Positions 1-12,497 of a stretch of DNA of 64,000 bases are shown here, piece after piece. The translations under genes and the position numbers were made by a program. The notes beneath the pieces are model-generated. The model did no database searches. It worked only from the letters and a program-made list of their open reading frames with translations, and was not told the origin of the DNA. The stretch is from contig NZ_KE136354.1 of assembly GCF_000406945.1 (NCBI RefSeq), positions 1,953,290 to 2,017,289 of the forward strand, in the 5' to 3' direction. Within the stretch, counting starts at the first letter, position 1; each line of letters opens with the position of its first letter. Origin of the DNA: Enterococcus dispar ATCC 51266 (GTDB taxonomy: Bacteria > Bacillota > Bacilli > Lactobacillales > Enterococcaceae).

Positions 1-1470
<1,470 letters not shown>

Positions 1471-1589
1471 AGTGTTTGAACAGTCAAAAGACTGTTAAGC
1501 TCAATAAAATTAATTCTTTGCTAGCTATTGCTTGCATGTTGTTTGCTTCTATAAAAGAAGCATCCTACACATTGGTTCGTTTGCTTGCT

Positions 1590-1607
1590 TTGTTCAGTTT
1601 TCAAAGG
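1590..1607 (-). promoter_or_regulatory. rRNA leader boxA-like antitermination region
   Basis: The minus strand reads CTTTGAAAACTGAACAAA between the rrn promoters and the 16S 5' end. This is the motif common in Bacillus and enterococcal rRNA leaders, where it contributes to NusB/NusE-dependent antitermination and pre-16S processing. Position and sequence support the call, but function here is inferred. Confidence 0.6.
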
Positions 1608-1769
1608 TCTACATAAGCTGTTAAAAGAATGTGTTTAGAAATTGTTCGCGATAAAGAGAAATCATTTGAAGTTGTTTTCAAACTTCGGATGATTGTGACT
1701 TATTGCCGTCATTTCTCATTCATTTAACTTACTTGGTCGTTGCTTTTTAAACGTTTCAGCAACTCTTAT

Positions 1770-1798
1770 ATCTTATCAGCTGACGTTTTGTTTGTCAA
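1770..1798 (-). promoter_or_regulatory. rrn promoter P2 (16S-proximal)
   Basis: The minus strand has -35 TTGACA (1793-1798), a 17-nt spacer and -10 TAAGAT (1770-1775), about 300 nt upstream of the mature 16S end. It is one of a tandem pair, as usual for rRNA operons. Confidence 0.85.
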
Positions 1799-1874
1799 CT
1801 GTTTTTTTCAAAAAGTTTTGAAAACTTTTTGAAATGATATTTCAGAAATGTGCTGCTCACTAAGCAACTCCGTT

Positions 1875-1903
1875 AGTTTAGCAAGTAGTTAGCTCGCTGT
1901 CAA
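1875..1903 (-). promoter_or_regulatory. rrn promoter P1 (distal)
   Basis: The minus strand has -35 TTGACA (1898-1903), a 17-nt spacer and -10 TAAACT (1875-1880), about 105 nt upstream of P2. Both boxes fit a strong sigma-A promoter. Confidence 0.85.
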
Positions 1904-2133
1904 CAAGTTTTTTTGTTTTTTTCAAAACTTTTTTCAACTCGTTATAATTAAACTTTTAAGTCGCTAACGGACAAGTAATAATATACCAACTAAATCTTGC
2001 TAGGTCAACGATTTTATCGACATTTTTTCGCTTTTTTTATATATCCGATTGATTTAAAGCAACGCTATCAAAATCATTCGGTAATAAAGCTTTTTCAGTT
2101 TTATTATCCCGCTAATTATCATTTTCCAGAGTA
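1904..2133. other. AT-rich intergenic stretch between lysS terminator and rrn P1
   Basis: This is the upstream flank of rrn P1. It is very A/T-rich with several T-runs, as expected for UP elements of rRNA promoters. A 70-codon plus-strand frame covers 1997-2209, but it has no ribosome binding site, reads through the lysS terminator and resembles nothing I know. I see no gene here. Confidence 0.5.
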
Positions 2134-2180
2134 TAAAAAAAGCCCTAGAAAACCAAAAAGAATTGGAATTTCTAGGAGCT
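2134..2180 (-). terminator. Rho-independent terminator of lysS
   Basis: Just after the lysS stop, the minus strand forms a hairpin with arms AGCTCCTAGAAA and TTTCTAGGGCT (one bulged base), followed by a run of seven T. Confidence 0.85.
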
Positions 2181-2188
2181 TGAAATTA

Positions 2189-3774
<1,586 letters not shown>

Positions 3775-3804
3775 AGTCTATTCTTTCTTATAATGCCAAT
3801 GAAA

Positions 3805-3840
3805 CTAAAAAAAAGCAAGCCGAAAATCAGCTTCGGCTTG
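3805..3840 (-). terminator. Rho-independent terminator of hslO-dusB
   Basis: The minus strand reads CAAGCCGAA, a short loop, TTCGGCTTG, then eight T, immediately after the dusB stop. The stem is a perfect nine base pairs. Confidence 0.9.
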
Positions 3841-3850
3841 AAAAAAAGCT

Positions 3851-4864
3851 TTACTCGTGTGCGTTTGCCACAAGGTCCCGCTCTTTTGTTTTCGCAATAA
3901 AGTCATCTAAAATCATTATAATCGTTGCTTGATCTTCGGCTTGATTAATGGCAACCTTGGTTTTAGCTGCTCGTGAAATACCCTTTAAATAGTAAGCAGC
4001 ATGTTGACGAAATTCTCTAGCTGCAACCATCTCACCTTTTAAATCAACTAAACGTTGCAAGTGAACTTTGGCAGTTTCAATTTTTTCAACCGGTGTCGGC
4101 TCATCGATTAATTCTCCTGTCGCTAAATAGCGCTCAGTCCGGTGAATCATCCACGGATTCCCCAAAGCCGCTCTACCAATCATCACACCATCCGCGCCTA
4201 CTTCATCCAACATACGTTTAGCATCTTGTGGTGTTTTCACATCCCCATTTCCCATAAAAGGAATACTGATATTTTTCTTTACTTCTTTTAAAATATCCCA
4301 ATTGGCTTTGCCTTCATACATTTGAACACGTGTACGCCCATGCATTGCAATTGCAGCGGCCCCACCAGCTTCTGCCGCTTTGGCATTTTCCACCGCAAAA
4401 ACATGTTGGTCATCCCAACCAATTCGCATCTTCACTGTGACCGGGATATTTACTGCACTGGTTACAGCAGATACCATTTCATGCACTTTGTTAGGATCCA
4501 AAAGCCACTTAGCACCAGCTTCAGCTTTAATGACTTTGTTTACTGGGCACCCCATATTAATATCAATTATATCTGCCGTTGTATTTTCTGCGACAAATTG
4601 TGCTGCTTCAACTAATGAATCTTTATTACCCCCAAAAATTTGCACACTTAACGGATGCTCTTTTTCATCGATATAAAGCATTTCTAAGGTTTTTTTATTG
4701 CGAAAATGAATTCCTTGATCACTAATCATTTCGCAAACAACTAAGCCTGCGCCAAATTCTTTCACAGTGACCCGAAAAGCCGCATTGGTAATTCCTGCCA
4801 TTGGTGCTACCACTACACGGTTAGGAATTTTGACATTCCCAATTTGCCAAGTTTGATCTTGCAT
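3851..4864 (-). CDS. dusB: tRNA-dihydrouridine synthase DusB
   Basis: FMN-dependent reductase that converts uridines in the tRNA D-loop to dihydrouridine. The 337-aa length is standard. The N-terminal TIM barrel has PMAGITNAAF (21-30) and the catalytic NMGCPVNK loop with Cys106. The FMN phosphate-binding GNGDV and GRAALGNPW motifs follow, and a helical tRNA-binding domain takes the last 90 residues or so. The start ATG overlaps the hslO stop by one base (TAATG), so translation is coupled. The pair is transcribed from a promoter at 5857-5885 and ends at a terminator 10 nt downstream. The exact uridine modified cannot be told from sequence. Confidence 0.95.
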   Translation of the reverse strand: MQDQTWQIGNVKIPNRVVVAPMAGITNAAFRVTVKEFGAGLVVCEMISDQGIHFRNKKTLEMLYIDEKEHPLSVQIFGGNKDSLVEAAQFVAENTTADIIDINMGCPVNKVIKAEAGAKWLLDPNKVHEMVSAVTSAVNIPVTVKMRIGWDDQHVFAVENAKAAEAGGAAAIAMHGRTRVQMYEGKANWDILKEVKKNISIPFMGNGDVKTPQDAKRMLDEVGADGVMIGRAALGNPWMIHRTERYLATGELIDEPTPVEKIETAKVHLQRLVDLKGEMVAAREFRQHAAYYLKGISRAAKTKVAINQAEDQATIIMILDDFIAKTKERDLVANAHE

Positions 4865-5745
4865 TATTTTGTTGCCTCCTGCATTAAAGCAGTTAAATCC
4901 GCTTCTGAGTATTCATATTTATTGCCACAAAAAGCACAGACCGCTTCTGCGCCGTGATCTTCTTTAATCATCGCTTCAATTTCATCGGGCCCTAGAGCAA
5001 TAATTGCTTCAGCAAACTTGTCTTTTGAACAATCGCATTTAAATTGAACGGCTTTTTCTTCTAAAATCATTAAATCAGTATCCGGCAATAACGTATCCAA
5101 AATTTCTTCTGGCTTTTTACCGGCGTCTAATAAATCAGAAACTTTAGGCATATTGGCCAAATTCGTTTCAATTGCGGTCACAATTTCTTCAGTCGCCCCT
5201 GGCATCATTTGCAACATAAAGCCGCCGGCAGTTTTAATGCTGTCATCGGTATCTACTAACACACTTAAACCAACCGCTGAAGGAATTTGTTCTGAAACAG
5301 CCAGGTAATAAGTAAAGTCTTCCCCTAATTCACCGGAGACAATCGGTGTTTGTCCAGAAAACGGTTCTTTTAAGCCTAAGTCTTTAATGACTGTGAACAT
5401 TCCTTTTGTGCCAACTGCTCCGCGGACATCAATTTTCCCCGCCTCATTTAAAGGTAAACTCAAATGTGGATTTTTGATATAGCCTTTGACATCCCCATGA
5501 CCATTACTATCGACAATGATTGCCCCAGCAGGACCGTCGCCTTCCACTTTCACCGTTAACTTATCGTCTCCTTTTAAAGTACCGCCTAATAATAAACTTC
5601 CGACTAGTGTCCGCCCCAGTGCTGCCGAAGATGTATTCCAAGTATCGTGTCGTTTTTGTGCTTCTGTTACCGTTTGGGTAGCATCCACTGCATAGGCTCG
5701 AACTAAGCCGCCATATGCCAATGCTTTAATTAAATAATCACTCAT
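4864..5745 (-). CDS. hslO: 33 kDa redox-regulated chaperone Hsp33
   Basis: Cytoplasmic holdase chaperone switched on by oxidation. The 293-aa protein keeps the four zinc-binding cysteines: Cys237 and Cys239 (CDC) and Cys270 and Cys273 (CAFC). In this family they release zinc and form disulfides under oxidative stress. The start is ATG with AAGGAG six bases upstream. It is the first gene of a two-gene operon with dusB, which matches the conserved ftsH-hslO-dusB-lysS order of Enterococcus. Here the LURP-one-like gene and two terminators separate it from ftsH. Confidence 0.96.
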   Translation of the reverse strand: MSDYLIKALAYGGLVRAYAVDATQTVTEAQKRHDTWNTSSAALGRTLVGSLLLGGTLKGDDKLTVKVEGDGPAGAIIVDSNGHGDVKGYIKNPHLSLPLNEAGKIDVRGAVGTKGMFTVIKDLGLKEPFSGQTPIVSGELGEDFTYYLAVSEQIPSAVGLSVLVDTDDSIKTAGGFMLQMMPGATEEIVTAIETNLANMPKVSDLLDAGKKPEEILDTLLPDTDLMILEEKAVQFKCDCSKDKFAEAIIALGPDEIEAMIKEDHGAEAVCAFCGNKYEYSEADLTALMQEATK

Positions 5746-5856
5746 GATTTTACTCCTTTATCTGTTTAACTTTTTTCGTCAGCCTCACTTGTTGGCAAAC
5801 ATTTTACTTTATGCGGCGACAATTTTTCTGCCAATTAAACTTCTATTCATTTCTGA

Positions 5857-5885
5857 ATCATACAAGGAAGTTTTATTTTTTTCAA
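5857..5885 (-). promoter_or_regulatory. Promoter of hslO-dusB
   Basis: The minus strand has -35 TTGAAA (5880-5885), a 17-nt spacer and -10 TATGAT (5857-5862), about 110 nt before the hslO ATG. Confidence 0.75.
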
Positions 5886-5956
5886 CTTTCTCTAATTGAA
5901 TTAATAAAAAGTATGAAAAATCAGCGCGAAATAATGCTATTTTAGCAAAATTTCAA

Positions 5957-5985
5957 TAAAAAAGGACTTTCCCGTAGAAAAGTCC
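5957..5985 (-). terminator. Rho-independent terminator of the LURP-one-like gene
   Basis: The minus strand reads GGACTTT, an eight-base loop, AAAGTCC, then TTTTTTA, just after the stop at 6002. Confidence 0.85.
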
Positions 5986-6001
5986 ATGCTGCTATTTCAG
6001 A

Positions 6002-6499
6002 TTAAGTACTAGCTGAAGACGCCGCTGCATTGTCATCTGCTTTCACACAATCGATTGCGACTACTAAAGCTATAATCATTTTTTCGTAGCGTTCATCTTG
6101 AATTGTAACTTCATAAGTATCTCCCCAAGAAACCCAGCGTTTGTTAATTACCGCAATTTGCAAACCGTCACGTATCACTTCAAAATCCATATCCCACCAA
6201 TTACCCTGAACGCTGATTTCTTCTGCCTCGATGTGATAACGGGCTTTAAATAAGGTTAATTCTTTTTTGATTACAATATCGGAAGCACCTGCAATTGCAA
6301 CTGTAAATTGGGGCAAAAGAGCTAACACTTTTTTGGTAATTTCCCCAATAATTTGATCATGGCGATCATAAATCGTAAATTGTTTTGGTATCTTTAAAAA
6401 GCTTCCCTGTACATGATATACCGTTTCTTGGTTGGCATCTGTAACATTGAATTTTTCACCAATACTGAAAACCTTTTGTTTAATGTAGAGTTTTCTCAT
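6002..6499 (-). CDS. LURP-one-related (tubby-like) family protein
   Basis: A 165-aa protein of the LURP-one-related family (Tubby C-terminal-like fold; YxjI in Bacillus). The family pattern is visible: an N-terminal MRKLYIKQKVFSIGEKFNV strand pair, then alternating beta-strands built around VYHVQGSF, IYDRHDQIIGEI, and YEVTIQDERYEKMIIALVVAID near the end. Function is unknown for bacterial members; the fold suggests membrane-phosphoinositide or scaffold binding in eukaryotes only. The start at 6499 is chosen for AAAGGAGG seven to eight bases upstream; a longer frame to 6583 has no such site. It lies between ftsH and hslO with a terminator on each side and so is probably transcribed alone. The last residues (AAASSAST) are low complexity. 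Confidence 0.8.
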   Translation of the reverse strand: MRKLYIKQKVFSIGEKFNVTDANQETVYHVQGSFLKIPKQFTIYDRHDQIIGEITKKVLALLPQFTVAIAGASDIVIKKELTLFKARYHIEAEEISVQGNWWDMDFEVIRDGLQIAVINKRWVSWGDTYEVTIQDERYEKMIIALVVAIDCVKADDNAAASSAST

Positions 6500-6562
6500 C
6501 AGAATTCCTCCTTTTCCATTTTTGACCACGATAAACGTGCGAGCTTTTGCAAAATTTATATG

Positions 6563-6594
6563 GAAAAAGACGCGATAGCCCAAACTATCACGCC
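6563..6594 (-). terminator. Rho-independent terminator of ftsH
   Basis: The minus strand reads GCGTGATAG, loop TTTGGG, CTATCGCG, then TCTTTTT, right after the ftsH stop. The stem has a one-base bulge. The hairpin overlaps the upstream region of the LURP-one-like gene. Confidence 0.8.
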
Positions 6595-6612
6595 TTATTT
6601 TCCTAACAAAGA

Positions 6613-8748
6613 TTAAGCATCTTTGTCTGTTTCATCTTTTTCTTGTTTCAATTCATCTTGGACTTCTTTTGTTTCTTCGTCTGGATGAAGTTTGGCTTCA
6701 TTAGCCTCAGCATCAAAATAATCTTTGGCTTCTTTGAAATCTTGTTTTTCTTCTGCTTGCTTTTGTGCATCTTTTTCTTCTAACGCACGTTTTGCTTCTT
6801 CAAAGGTTTGTGCTTTTTCTGAAGGATATTCTTCTGTTTCCGTTCCTTCTGGCATTTTACCTTCTTCAAATAAGGATTTGATTGCTTTTGCATCTAATGT
6901 TTCATGTTGCAATAGTTTTTCAGCAATCAATTTATGTTGCGCCCGATGTGCTTCAATAATTTCATGGGCTTTTTGATGTGCTTCGTTTAAAATTCGGCGG
7001 ACTTCTTGGTCGATTTCATAAGCAACTTGTTCAGAGTAAGCTTTAGTTTGACCATAGTCACGACCAACAAAGACTTGATGATTTCCTTCATATTGAACAG
7101 GACCTAATTTATCACTCATACCATATTCTGTTACCATGCTACGAGCAAGTCCGGTCGCTTGTTCAAAGTCATTTGAAGCCCCAGTAGATTTCACGCCGAA
7201 GATAATTTCTTCTGCAGTTCGTCCCCCTAAAAGACCAACGATTTGTTCAAACATATCGTCTTTTGTCATTAACATTTGATCTTCTTTTGGTAAAGCAATC
7301 ATATAACCGCCAGCGCGACCCCGCGGAATAATCGTTACTTTATGGACGATACGTGCCCGAGATAGAATCAATCCCACAATCGTATGTCCAGCTTCATGGT
7401 AAGCCACCATTTCTCTTTCACGTTTGCTGATGACTTTGTCTTTTTTAGCAGGACCGGCAATAACACGGTCTTCTGCTTCATCGACATCGGAAGCATCGAT
7501 TTTTTTCTTGTTACGACGAGCTGCAACTAAAGCCGCTTCATTTAAAACATTTTCCAAGTCAGCACCGGCAAAACCTGGTGTTTGTTGGGCAACAACTTTT
7601 AAATCTACATCGTCAGCTAACGGTTTGTTCCGTGCGTGAACCCGTAAGATGGCTTCACGGCCTTTGACGTCTGGACGTCCAACTAAAATTTGACGGTCAA
7701 AACGACCTGGACGTAACAACGCTGGATCTAATACATCAGAACGGTTGGTTGCAGCAATGACGATGACGCCTTCATTACCATCAAAACCATCCATTTCAAC
7801 TAACAATTGGTTTAAGGTTTGTTCACGTTCATCATGACCGCCCCCCATGCCTGCGCCACGTTGACGGCCGACAGCATCGATTTCATCAATAAAGATAATC
7901 GCAGGTGCATTTTTCTTGGCGGTTTCAAACAAGTCACGAACCCGTGAAGCCCCCACGCCGACGAACATTTCAACAAAGTCAGAACCAGAAATTGAATAAA
8001 ACGGTACTCCTGCTTCACCAGCTACGGCTTTAGCAAGTAATGTTTTACCAGTTCCGGGAGGTCCTTCTAGTAACACACCAGCGGGAATTCTTGCGCCAAG
8101 TTCCACAAAACGCCGTGGATCTTTTAAGAATTCAACAACTTCTACTAATTCTTGTTTTTCTTCTTCGGCACCGGCTACGTCAGAAAAACGTACGCGGTTG
8201 GCTTTTTTGTCTGCTTCTTTGGCTTTTGATTTACCAAAGTTCATAACACGGCCGCCACCGCCACCGCCGCCACCTTGTTGCCCCATCATCATATAGAAGA
8301 AGAAAATGATGATCACAAGTGGTAAGAAAGTCATTAACAGTGAAATCCACAGACCACTATTGGACTCTTCTTTAATTACTGTTTTCACGTCTTCTTGATC
8401 CGCTAGTGCAGTAACTTCTTTCAATGTATTATCGTTTGGTAGAATCGTTGTGGCAAAATGAGTTGATTCACTACTTGTTTCACCCCAAACAGTTAACCCA
8501 CTGTTGTTTTCTACCTTTTGCTTGTCTTTGTATTCCCCGGTAATTTTATAAACTCCGTTAACCGGCTGTACATTAAATGACTTCACTTTACCGTCAGCTA
8601 GTTGTTGGCGGAAAGTAGAGTACTCGATATCTGGCGACTGTTGGCTGTTATTCCCAAATAAGAAATAAACGACCGTTATCATGGCCAAAAGCACGAGTAC
8701 ATAGTATAAGGTATTTTTTAACATACCGTTATTACCTTTTTTGTTCAT
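6613..8748 (-). CDS. ftsH: ATP-dependent zinc metalloprotease FtsH
   Basis: Membrane-anchored AAA+ protease that degrades misfolded membrane and regulatory proteins. The 711-aa chain has a first membrane segment (about 12-31), an extracytoplasmic domain, a second segment (134-155) and a glycine-rich linker at 159-166. The AAA domain has Walker A GPPGTGKT at 229-236, Walker [10 protein letters not shown] and the second-region-of-homology arginines. The M41 protease has the zinc motif HEAGH. The last 80 residues are a highly charged Glu/Lys-rich tail, typical of Lactobacillales FtsH. The start ATG has AAGGAGGG eight bases upstream. The gene follows hpt and has its own likely promoter near 8875. 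Confidence 0.98.
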   Translation of the reverse strand: MNKKGNNGMLKNTLYYVLVLLAMITVVYFLFGNNSQQSPDIEYSTFRQQLADGKVKSFNVQPVNGVYKITGEYKDKQKVENNSGLTVWGETSSESTHFATTILPNDNTLKEVTALADQEDVKTVIKEESNSGLWISLLMTFLPLVIIIFFFYMMMGQQGGGGGGGGRVMNFGKSKAKEADKKANRVRFSDVAGAEEEKQELVEVVEFLKDPRRFVELGARIPAGVLLEGPPGTGKTLLAKAVAGEAGVPFYSISGSDFVEMFVGVGASRVRDLFETAKKNAPAIIFIDEIDAVGRQRGAGMGGGHDEREQTLNQLLVEMDGFDGNEGVIVIAATNRSDVLDPALLRPGRFDRQILVGRPDVKGREAILRVHARNKPLADDVDLKVVAQQTPGFAGADLENVLNEAALVAARRNKKKIDASDVDEAEDRVIAGPAKKDKVISKREREMVAYHEAGHTIVGLILSRARIVHKVTIIPRGRAGGYMIALPKEDQMLMTKDDMFEQIVGLLGGRTAEEIIFGVKSTGASNDFEQATGLARSMVTEYGMSDKLGPVQYEGNHQVFVGRDYGQTKAYSEQVAYEIDQEVRRILNEAHQKAHEIIEAHRAQHKLIAEKLLQHETLDAKAIKSLFEEGKMPEGTETEEYPSEKAQTFEEAKRALEEKDAQKQAEEKQDFKEAKDYFDAEANEAKLHPDEETKEVQDELKQEKDETDKDA

Positions 8749-8874
8749 GCTTGCCCTCCTTAATTAATTGAAAGCTTTTCTCAGGATAAAACGTTATTTT
8801 CAAACATGACTTATCCCATAAAAAAAGGTCTTTCAAATACTTTTTGTGTGATTTTTATCAATCCTGACCATTTT

Positions 8875-8883
8875 ATTGTATCA
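8875..8883 (-). promoter_or_regulatory. Possible ftsH promoter, extended -10
   Basis: The minus strand has TGATACAAT, an extended -10 (TG-N-TACAAT) in the hpt-ftsH gap, about 125 nt before the ftsH start. No convincing -35 is visible, so the call is tentative. Confidence 0.4.
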
Positions 8884-8904
8884 CAAGTCATTTCAATTAG
8901 CGGA

Positions 8905-9450
8905 TTAATTTGATTCGTAAACACTCGGTTTTAAAACGCCTACATATGGCAAGTTCCGATATTGCTCGATATAGTCTAAACCATACCCTACGACAAATTC
9001 ATTAGGTACATCAAAGCCAACATAATCCGCTTCAATATCTACCACGCGTCCTTCGGGTTTATCTAACAATGTTACGATTTTAACCGAGTTGGCTTTACGA
9101 TATTTAAACAAATCAACCAAGTATGCCAAAGTTCTTCCACTATCAATAATATCTTCCACAATTAAAAGGTCGCGGCCTTCAACGTTTGTGTCCAAGTCTT
9201 TTAAAATCTTGACTTCACCAGAAGATACTGTTGCATTACCATAACTTGAAACATCCATAAAATCTAATTCCAAATAGCAGTCCATTTCACGACAAATATC
9301 AGCCATAAAATTGATTGAACCTTTTAAAACGCCAATGACTAACGGATTTTTATCCTGATATTCTGCAGCGAGTTGTTCCCCCAACTCTTTGCAGCGGGCG
9401 TTAATTTCTTCTCGTGTTACAAGCACTTTTTCAATATCTTTTGCTAACAT
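8905..9450 (-). CDS. hpt: Hypoxanthine-guanine phosphoribosyltransferase
   Basis: Purine salvage enzyme joining hypoxanthine or guanine to PRPP to give IMP or GMP. At 181 aa it has the standard bacterial length. The PRPP-binding loop [12 protein letters not shown] covers about residues 96-107, with the catalytic acidic pair Glu99-Asp100. A VLKGS loop (41-45) contributes to PRPP binding. A ribosome binding site (AAGGAGAC) lies just upstream of the ATG. It follows tilS with a 36-nt gap and precedes ftsH, the tilS-hpt-ftsH order conserved across Firmicutes. TilS and Hpt proteins are known to co-regulate ftsH in Bacillus; whether that happens here is not visible. Confidence 0.96.
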   Translation of the reverse strand: MLAKDIEKVLVTREEINARCKELGEQLAAEYQDKNPLVIGVLKGSINFMADICREMDCYLELDFMDVSSYGNATVSSGEVKILKDLDTNVEGRDLLIVEDIIDSGRTLAYLVDLFKYRKANSVKIVTLLDKPEGRVVDIEADYVGFDVPNEFVVGYGLDYIEQYRNLPYVGVLKPSVYESN

Positions 9451-9486
9451 GTCTGTCTCCTTATTTTACTATCACCAATGGATAGA

Positions 9487-10863
9487 TTATTGGTATTTAT
9501 AAAGCAGTCTGTAGTGTATTTTATCAGTTTCTACTGCAATACTCAAATAAGAAAAGGCAATCGGCAGTACTGCTAAAACTTGATTGTCCACATCTGTCAT
9601 AACCCAGGTTTTCTCCCGTGCAGCATTGGGAATTTTTTTATCAATTAAAATGCGGCTAACCTTTTTACGTAAACTTTCTTTTAGTTGAATCCGATCACCA
9701 TCCGCTCGTTTTCTGATAATCACCTCATTGGGGAAGTTTAATGCCAAAGGTTGACTGATTTCTGACCAAAGTTTGACTTTTTCGGGAAGATTGACTTTTT
9801 CTGTCACCGGTATAATGGCTAACCACTCATTTTCAGATAAAAAACCACTGTCTCCTACTTTAAAATGAAAAGTTTTTGCCGCGTTGACTGGGGGCTTTTT
9901 ACCAATCGTTAGTTCATCATACATTTTCACAACCTGCCATGAAGCCCCGATATCTAATTGCCATTGGGCTTTCTGTGCATCGAGCAGCTCCAAAACTTTT
10001 TGCAAATTATCCTGACTAGTAGTCACGTCATAAGTCTGTTTAATTTTTTGCGCCAAATATTGCAAAGTAAAGTACTGCTCTCTTTTGGGTAATGTTAAAA
10101 AATCTTTCACTTTAAAACTGACTGCAAACTCTTTTTCTAGTACATACTCGTTAAACCACATACTCGCTTTTTCCTCAATTATTTCTTCTGCCCAAATTAA
10201 CTGTTGGGAAAGCTGTTGAAAATGGGCTAAAATTTGGGGGTTTTCTGCTTTTAATAAAGGAACCACTTGTTGCCGCAGTCGATTTCGTTGGACATCTAAA
10301 TAGTAATTGCTTTCGTCTTCAAAATAGGACAAATTTTCTAAAGAGGCATATGCATAAATTTCTTCTTTACTAAAAGAGAGCAGCGGACGAATTAATTTCC
10401 CGCCGGCAAAAGCCTGCCGCGGTTTAATTCCCATTGCATTTTTTAACTGACCATCGCGAATCATCTTCATTAACATCGTTTCCAGTTGATCATCCGCATG
10501 ATGGGCTGTCATTAGCGTATCAAAATAGTAATCATGCATGAGCTCTGCGAAAAAAGCATAGCGAAAAATCCGCGCCGCTTCTTCTACACCCGCATGGGGA
10601 ACATCTTCCCATTTGCGTTCATAAAAAGAAATCTCATGTTCATCACAGTAACACTTTAAATCTGCCGCTTCTTGCGCTGAAGTGGGACGTAATTGATGAT
10701 TGATATGCGCCACAGCGATAAAAAAATCGTATTTTCGCCGCATTTTTTCCATTAACCGCAAGAGTACAAAGGAGTCCGCACCGCCAGAAACCGCTAATAA
10801 AATTCGGCTACCCGCCTGCCAAAATTTTTTCTTGTTTCCTAATTGTTCAAATTCTTGTTCCAT
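9487..10863 (-). CDS. tilS: tRNA(Ile)-lysidine synthetase TilS
   Basis: ATP-dependent enzyme that converts C34 of tRNA-Ile(CAU) to lysidine, changing its identity from Met to Ile and so essential. The 458-aa protein begins with an N-type ATP pyrophosphatase domain whose PP-loop SGGADS is at residues 26-31, with HINHQLRP and TAHHADDQ downstream. A TilS-specific substrate-binding domain and a C-terminal domain (KRADGDRI, KKIPNAAR, VLAVLPI) complete the expected order. The start ATG follows AAAGGAGCC by four bases. A 300-bp gap upstream separates it from cvfD/yabR, whose terminator lies in that gap. Confidence 0.95.
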   Translation of the reverse strand: MEQEFEQLGNKKKFWQAGSRILLAVSGGADSFVLLRLMEKMRRKYDFFIAVAHINHQLRPTSAQEAADLKCYCDEHEISFYERKWEDVPHAGVEEAARIFRYAFFAELMHDYYFDTLMTAHHADDQLETMLMKMIRDGQLKNAMGIKPRQAFAGGKLIRPLLSFSKEEIYAYASLENLSYFEDESNYYLDVQRNRLRQQVVPLLKAENPQILAHFQQLSQQLIWAEEIIEEKASMWFNEYVLEKEFAVSFKVKDFLTLPKREQYFTLQYLAQKIKQTYDVTTSQDNLQKVLELLDAQKAQWQLDIGASWQVVKMYDELTIGKKPPVNAAKTFHFKVGDSGFLSENEWLAIIPVTEKVNLPEKVKLWSEISQPLALNFPNEVIIRKRADGDRIQLKESLRKKVSRILIDKKIPNAAREKTWVMTDVDNQVLAVLPIAFSYLSIAVETDKIHYRLLYKYQ

Positions 10864-11114
10864 TTACGGCTCCTTTCCTTTTTCCAAAATTTTCATTTGT
10901 ACCTTTAACTTAACGCTATTAGCACCCCCGTTAAATAAAAAAGCTTGGCTGAAGCGTTTAATTATTTTTTAGTACCTCCACAGTTTAAATAGTTTTTTAT
11001 CAGAAATGAAGCTGCCCATTTACTTTTCAATATGTAAGGCGAGATACGCTTATTTCTTTGCTGTCGTTACAGCCCTATTCTATTAATGAGGGAAAATATC
11101 ACAACATAATGGAT
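10864..11114. other. Intergenic region upstream of tilS
   Basis: This gap must hold the promoter of tilS-hpt, since the preceding gene ends in a terminator at 11115-11156. A TTGAAA (minus strand, near 11030) and a TGATAAAA about 20 nt downstream are the best candidates, but their spacing is poor. A GGAGGTACT on the minus strand near 10972-10980 looks like a ribosome binding site with no start codon in range. I see no tRNA or small gene. Confidence 0.3.
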
Positions 11115-11156
11115 AAAATAAGAAAAGCTGCACTGCCTAATGGCGGTACAGCTTTT
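11115..11156 (-). terminator. Rho-independent terminator after cvfD/yabR
   Basis: The minus strand pairs AAAAGCTGTACCGCC with GGCAGTGCAGCTTTT around an ATTA loop (two mismatches), followed by a T-rich tract. It closes the operon that starts at pth. Confidence 0.85.
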
Positions 11157-11164
11157 AGCTTTCA

Positions 11165-11614
11165 TTAATTACGCCGGCCACCACGGCCACCACGTTTGCC
11201 TTCGGTGTTGCGACGCAGTGAAGATAGGCGATCATCACTGTCTTTTAAAAATGAACTCATCAATGAATCGAAGTCTTCTTTTTTATTTACATTTGCACTT
11301 GGCCCTTTAGAAAATGGTTTCTTAGGAGCCGGACGACGATTTGGTTCTTTTCTAAATTCTTTTTTCTCTGCTTGTGGTTTATCTACAGCTTTACGAATGG
11401 ATAAACCAATCTTGCCGTCATCCCCAACAGATGTTACCAAAACTGTTACTTCATCGCCGACTTTTAAGACATCATTGATGTCTTTCACAAAGCCATCTGA
11501 TACTTCACTGATATGCACTAATCCGGTTTTACGGTTGCCCAAATCAACAAAAGCACCAAAATTGGTAATCCCCGACACTTTTCCTTGCAGCTTAGCTCCT
11601 ACTTCGATTGACAT
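11165..11614 (-). CDS. yabR: S1-domain RNA-binding protein (CvfD/YabR/GSP13 family)
   Basis: A 149-aa protein with one S1 OB-fold domain over residues 1-75 (GAKLQGKVSGITNFGAFVDL, then LVHISEVSDGFVKDI). A basic, Arg/Gly-rich tail ending GGRGGRRN follows and probably adds RNA affinity. Members bind ribosomes or mRNA and act in stress and post-transcriptional control; in pneumococcus the relative is called CvfD. The gene follows divIC by 43 nt and is the last of the pth-to-yabR group, as in Bacillus. The exact RNA target cannot be deduced. Confidence 0.88.
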   Translation of the reverse strand: MSIEVGAKLQGKVSGITNFGAFVDLGNRKTGLVHISEVSDGFVKDINDVLKVGDEVTVLVTSVGDDGKIGLSIRKAVDKPQAEKKEFRKEPNRRPAPKKPFSKGPSANVNKKEDFDSLMSSFLKDSDDRLSSLRRNTEGKRGGRGGRRN

Positions 11615-11657
11615 AAAAGAATTGTTCCTCCTAGTTTAAACCTGAAATTTATATTTA

Positions 11658-12119
11658 CTACTCTTCAGCAGTAGATGACCCATTTGTACGATCGATGGCT
11701 TTTTCCACTTTTGTATCTTCTTGATCTTTTGTGTTTTGATTTTGGCCGGCAATTGGATAGACCTGCTCACCATCTTTAGAGTAATAAAAACGGCTACGGG
11801 CAAGTTTTGCCACATAATCTTCATCTTTTAACAACGCCACTTCTTTTTTTAATTGGGTGACATTGTCTGAGACGACTTTATTATCTGCTACTGCCTCTTG
11901 CTTAATCGCTTCTAACTTCACTAATCGTTGATGATCAGAAAAAAGTTGAAAGCCTACAAACGCAAAAATCAAACAGGTAAGGGTCAAAAGTAACGTTAAA
12001 CGACGACGTTTAAAAACGACTTGCCGATGTTGTTCTTGATACTTGGCGATTTGTTTTTTGACATATTCGTTATCAAGTTGTTCAACATTTTGATCACGGC
12101 CATTTATCACATCTGTCAC
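11658..12119 (-). CDS. divIC: Cell division protein DivIC (FtsB-like)
   Basis: A small bitopic membrane protein of the FtsB/DivIC family, which forms a complex with FtsL and DivIB at the septum. The 153-aa chain has a basic cytoplasmic start with KRRR before a single membrane segment (about 41-60), an extracellular coiled coil (65-110), and the family-typical ARSRFYYSKDGEQVYPI stretch. The start is a GTG at 12119 in a GAAGGG context with very short spacing, and a second in-frame GTG three codons later has better spacing, so the exact start is uncertain. It lies between rqcP and yabR, its conserved place. Confidence 0.92.
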   Translation of the reverse strand: MTDVINGRDQNVEQLDNEYVKKQIAKYQEQHRQVVFKRRRLTLLLTLTCLIFAFVGFQLFSDHQRLVKLEAIKQEAVADNKVVSDNVTQLKKEVALLKDEDYVAKLARSRFYYSKDGEQVYPIAGQNQNTKDQEDTKVEKAIDRTNGSSTAEE

Positions 12120-12197
12120 GTCCCTTCTCTTACCTTAGCAAATTGGATAATCCAAAATTAATTATAGCAACTTAAACTAGGCTTGTCTAATGAATTT

Positions 12198-12461
12198 CTA
12201 GACATTTTCATTTCTTGTTTCGCTTACAATTTCATACATTTGTGCTGCATCTTCTTTTTTTGTTGACTCATGCAATTCCAAGACTTTAATTTCCATGGTT
12301 TTATTCCCAAAACCGATCTTGACAATGTCGCCGATTTTAACGGTACTAGAAGACTTTGCCAACTTACCATTTACTTGAATACGGCCTTTATCAGCAACTT
12401 CTTTTGCCACTGAACGCCGTTTGATAATTCGTGAAATTTTCAAAAATTTGTCTAAACGCAT
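12198..12461 (-). CDS. rqcP: S4-domain ribosome quality control protein RqcP
   Basis: An 87-aa S4-fold RNA-binding protein (formerly YabO). The S4 signature [22 protein letters not shown] and GRIQVNG fills the first 35 residues. RqcP works with RqcH on obstructed 50S subunits to add C-terminal alanine tails to stalled chains. It lies between the MurJ-like flippase gene and divIC, exactly as yabO does in Bacillus, though yabP and yabQ (sporulation) are absent. Confidence 0.92.
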   Translation of the reverse strand: MRLDKFLKISRIIKRRSVAKEVADKGRIQVNGKLAKSSSTVKIGDIVKIGFGNKTMEIKVLELHESTKKEDAAQMYEIVSETRNENV

Positions 12462-12497
12462 ACTTTTCCCTCATTTTCTTTCAGTATAATTTTTCTA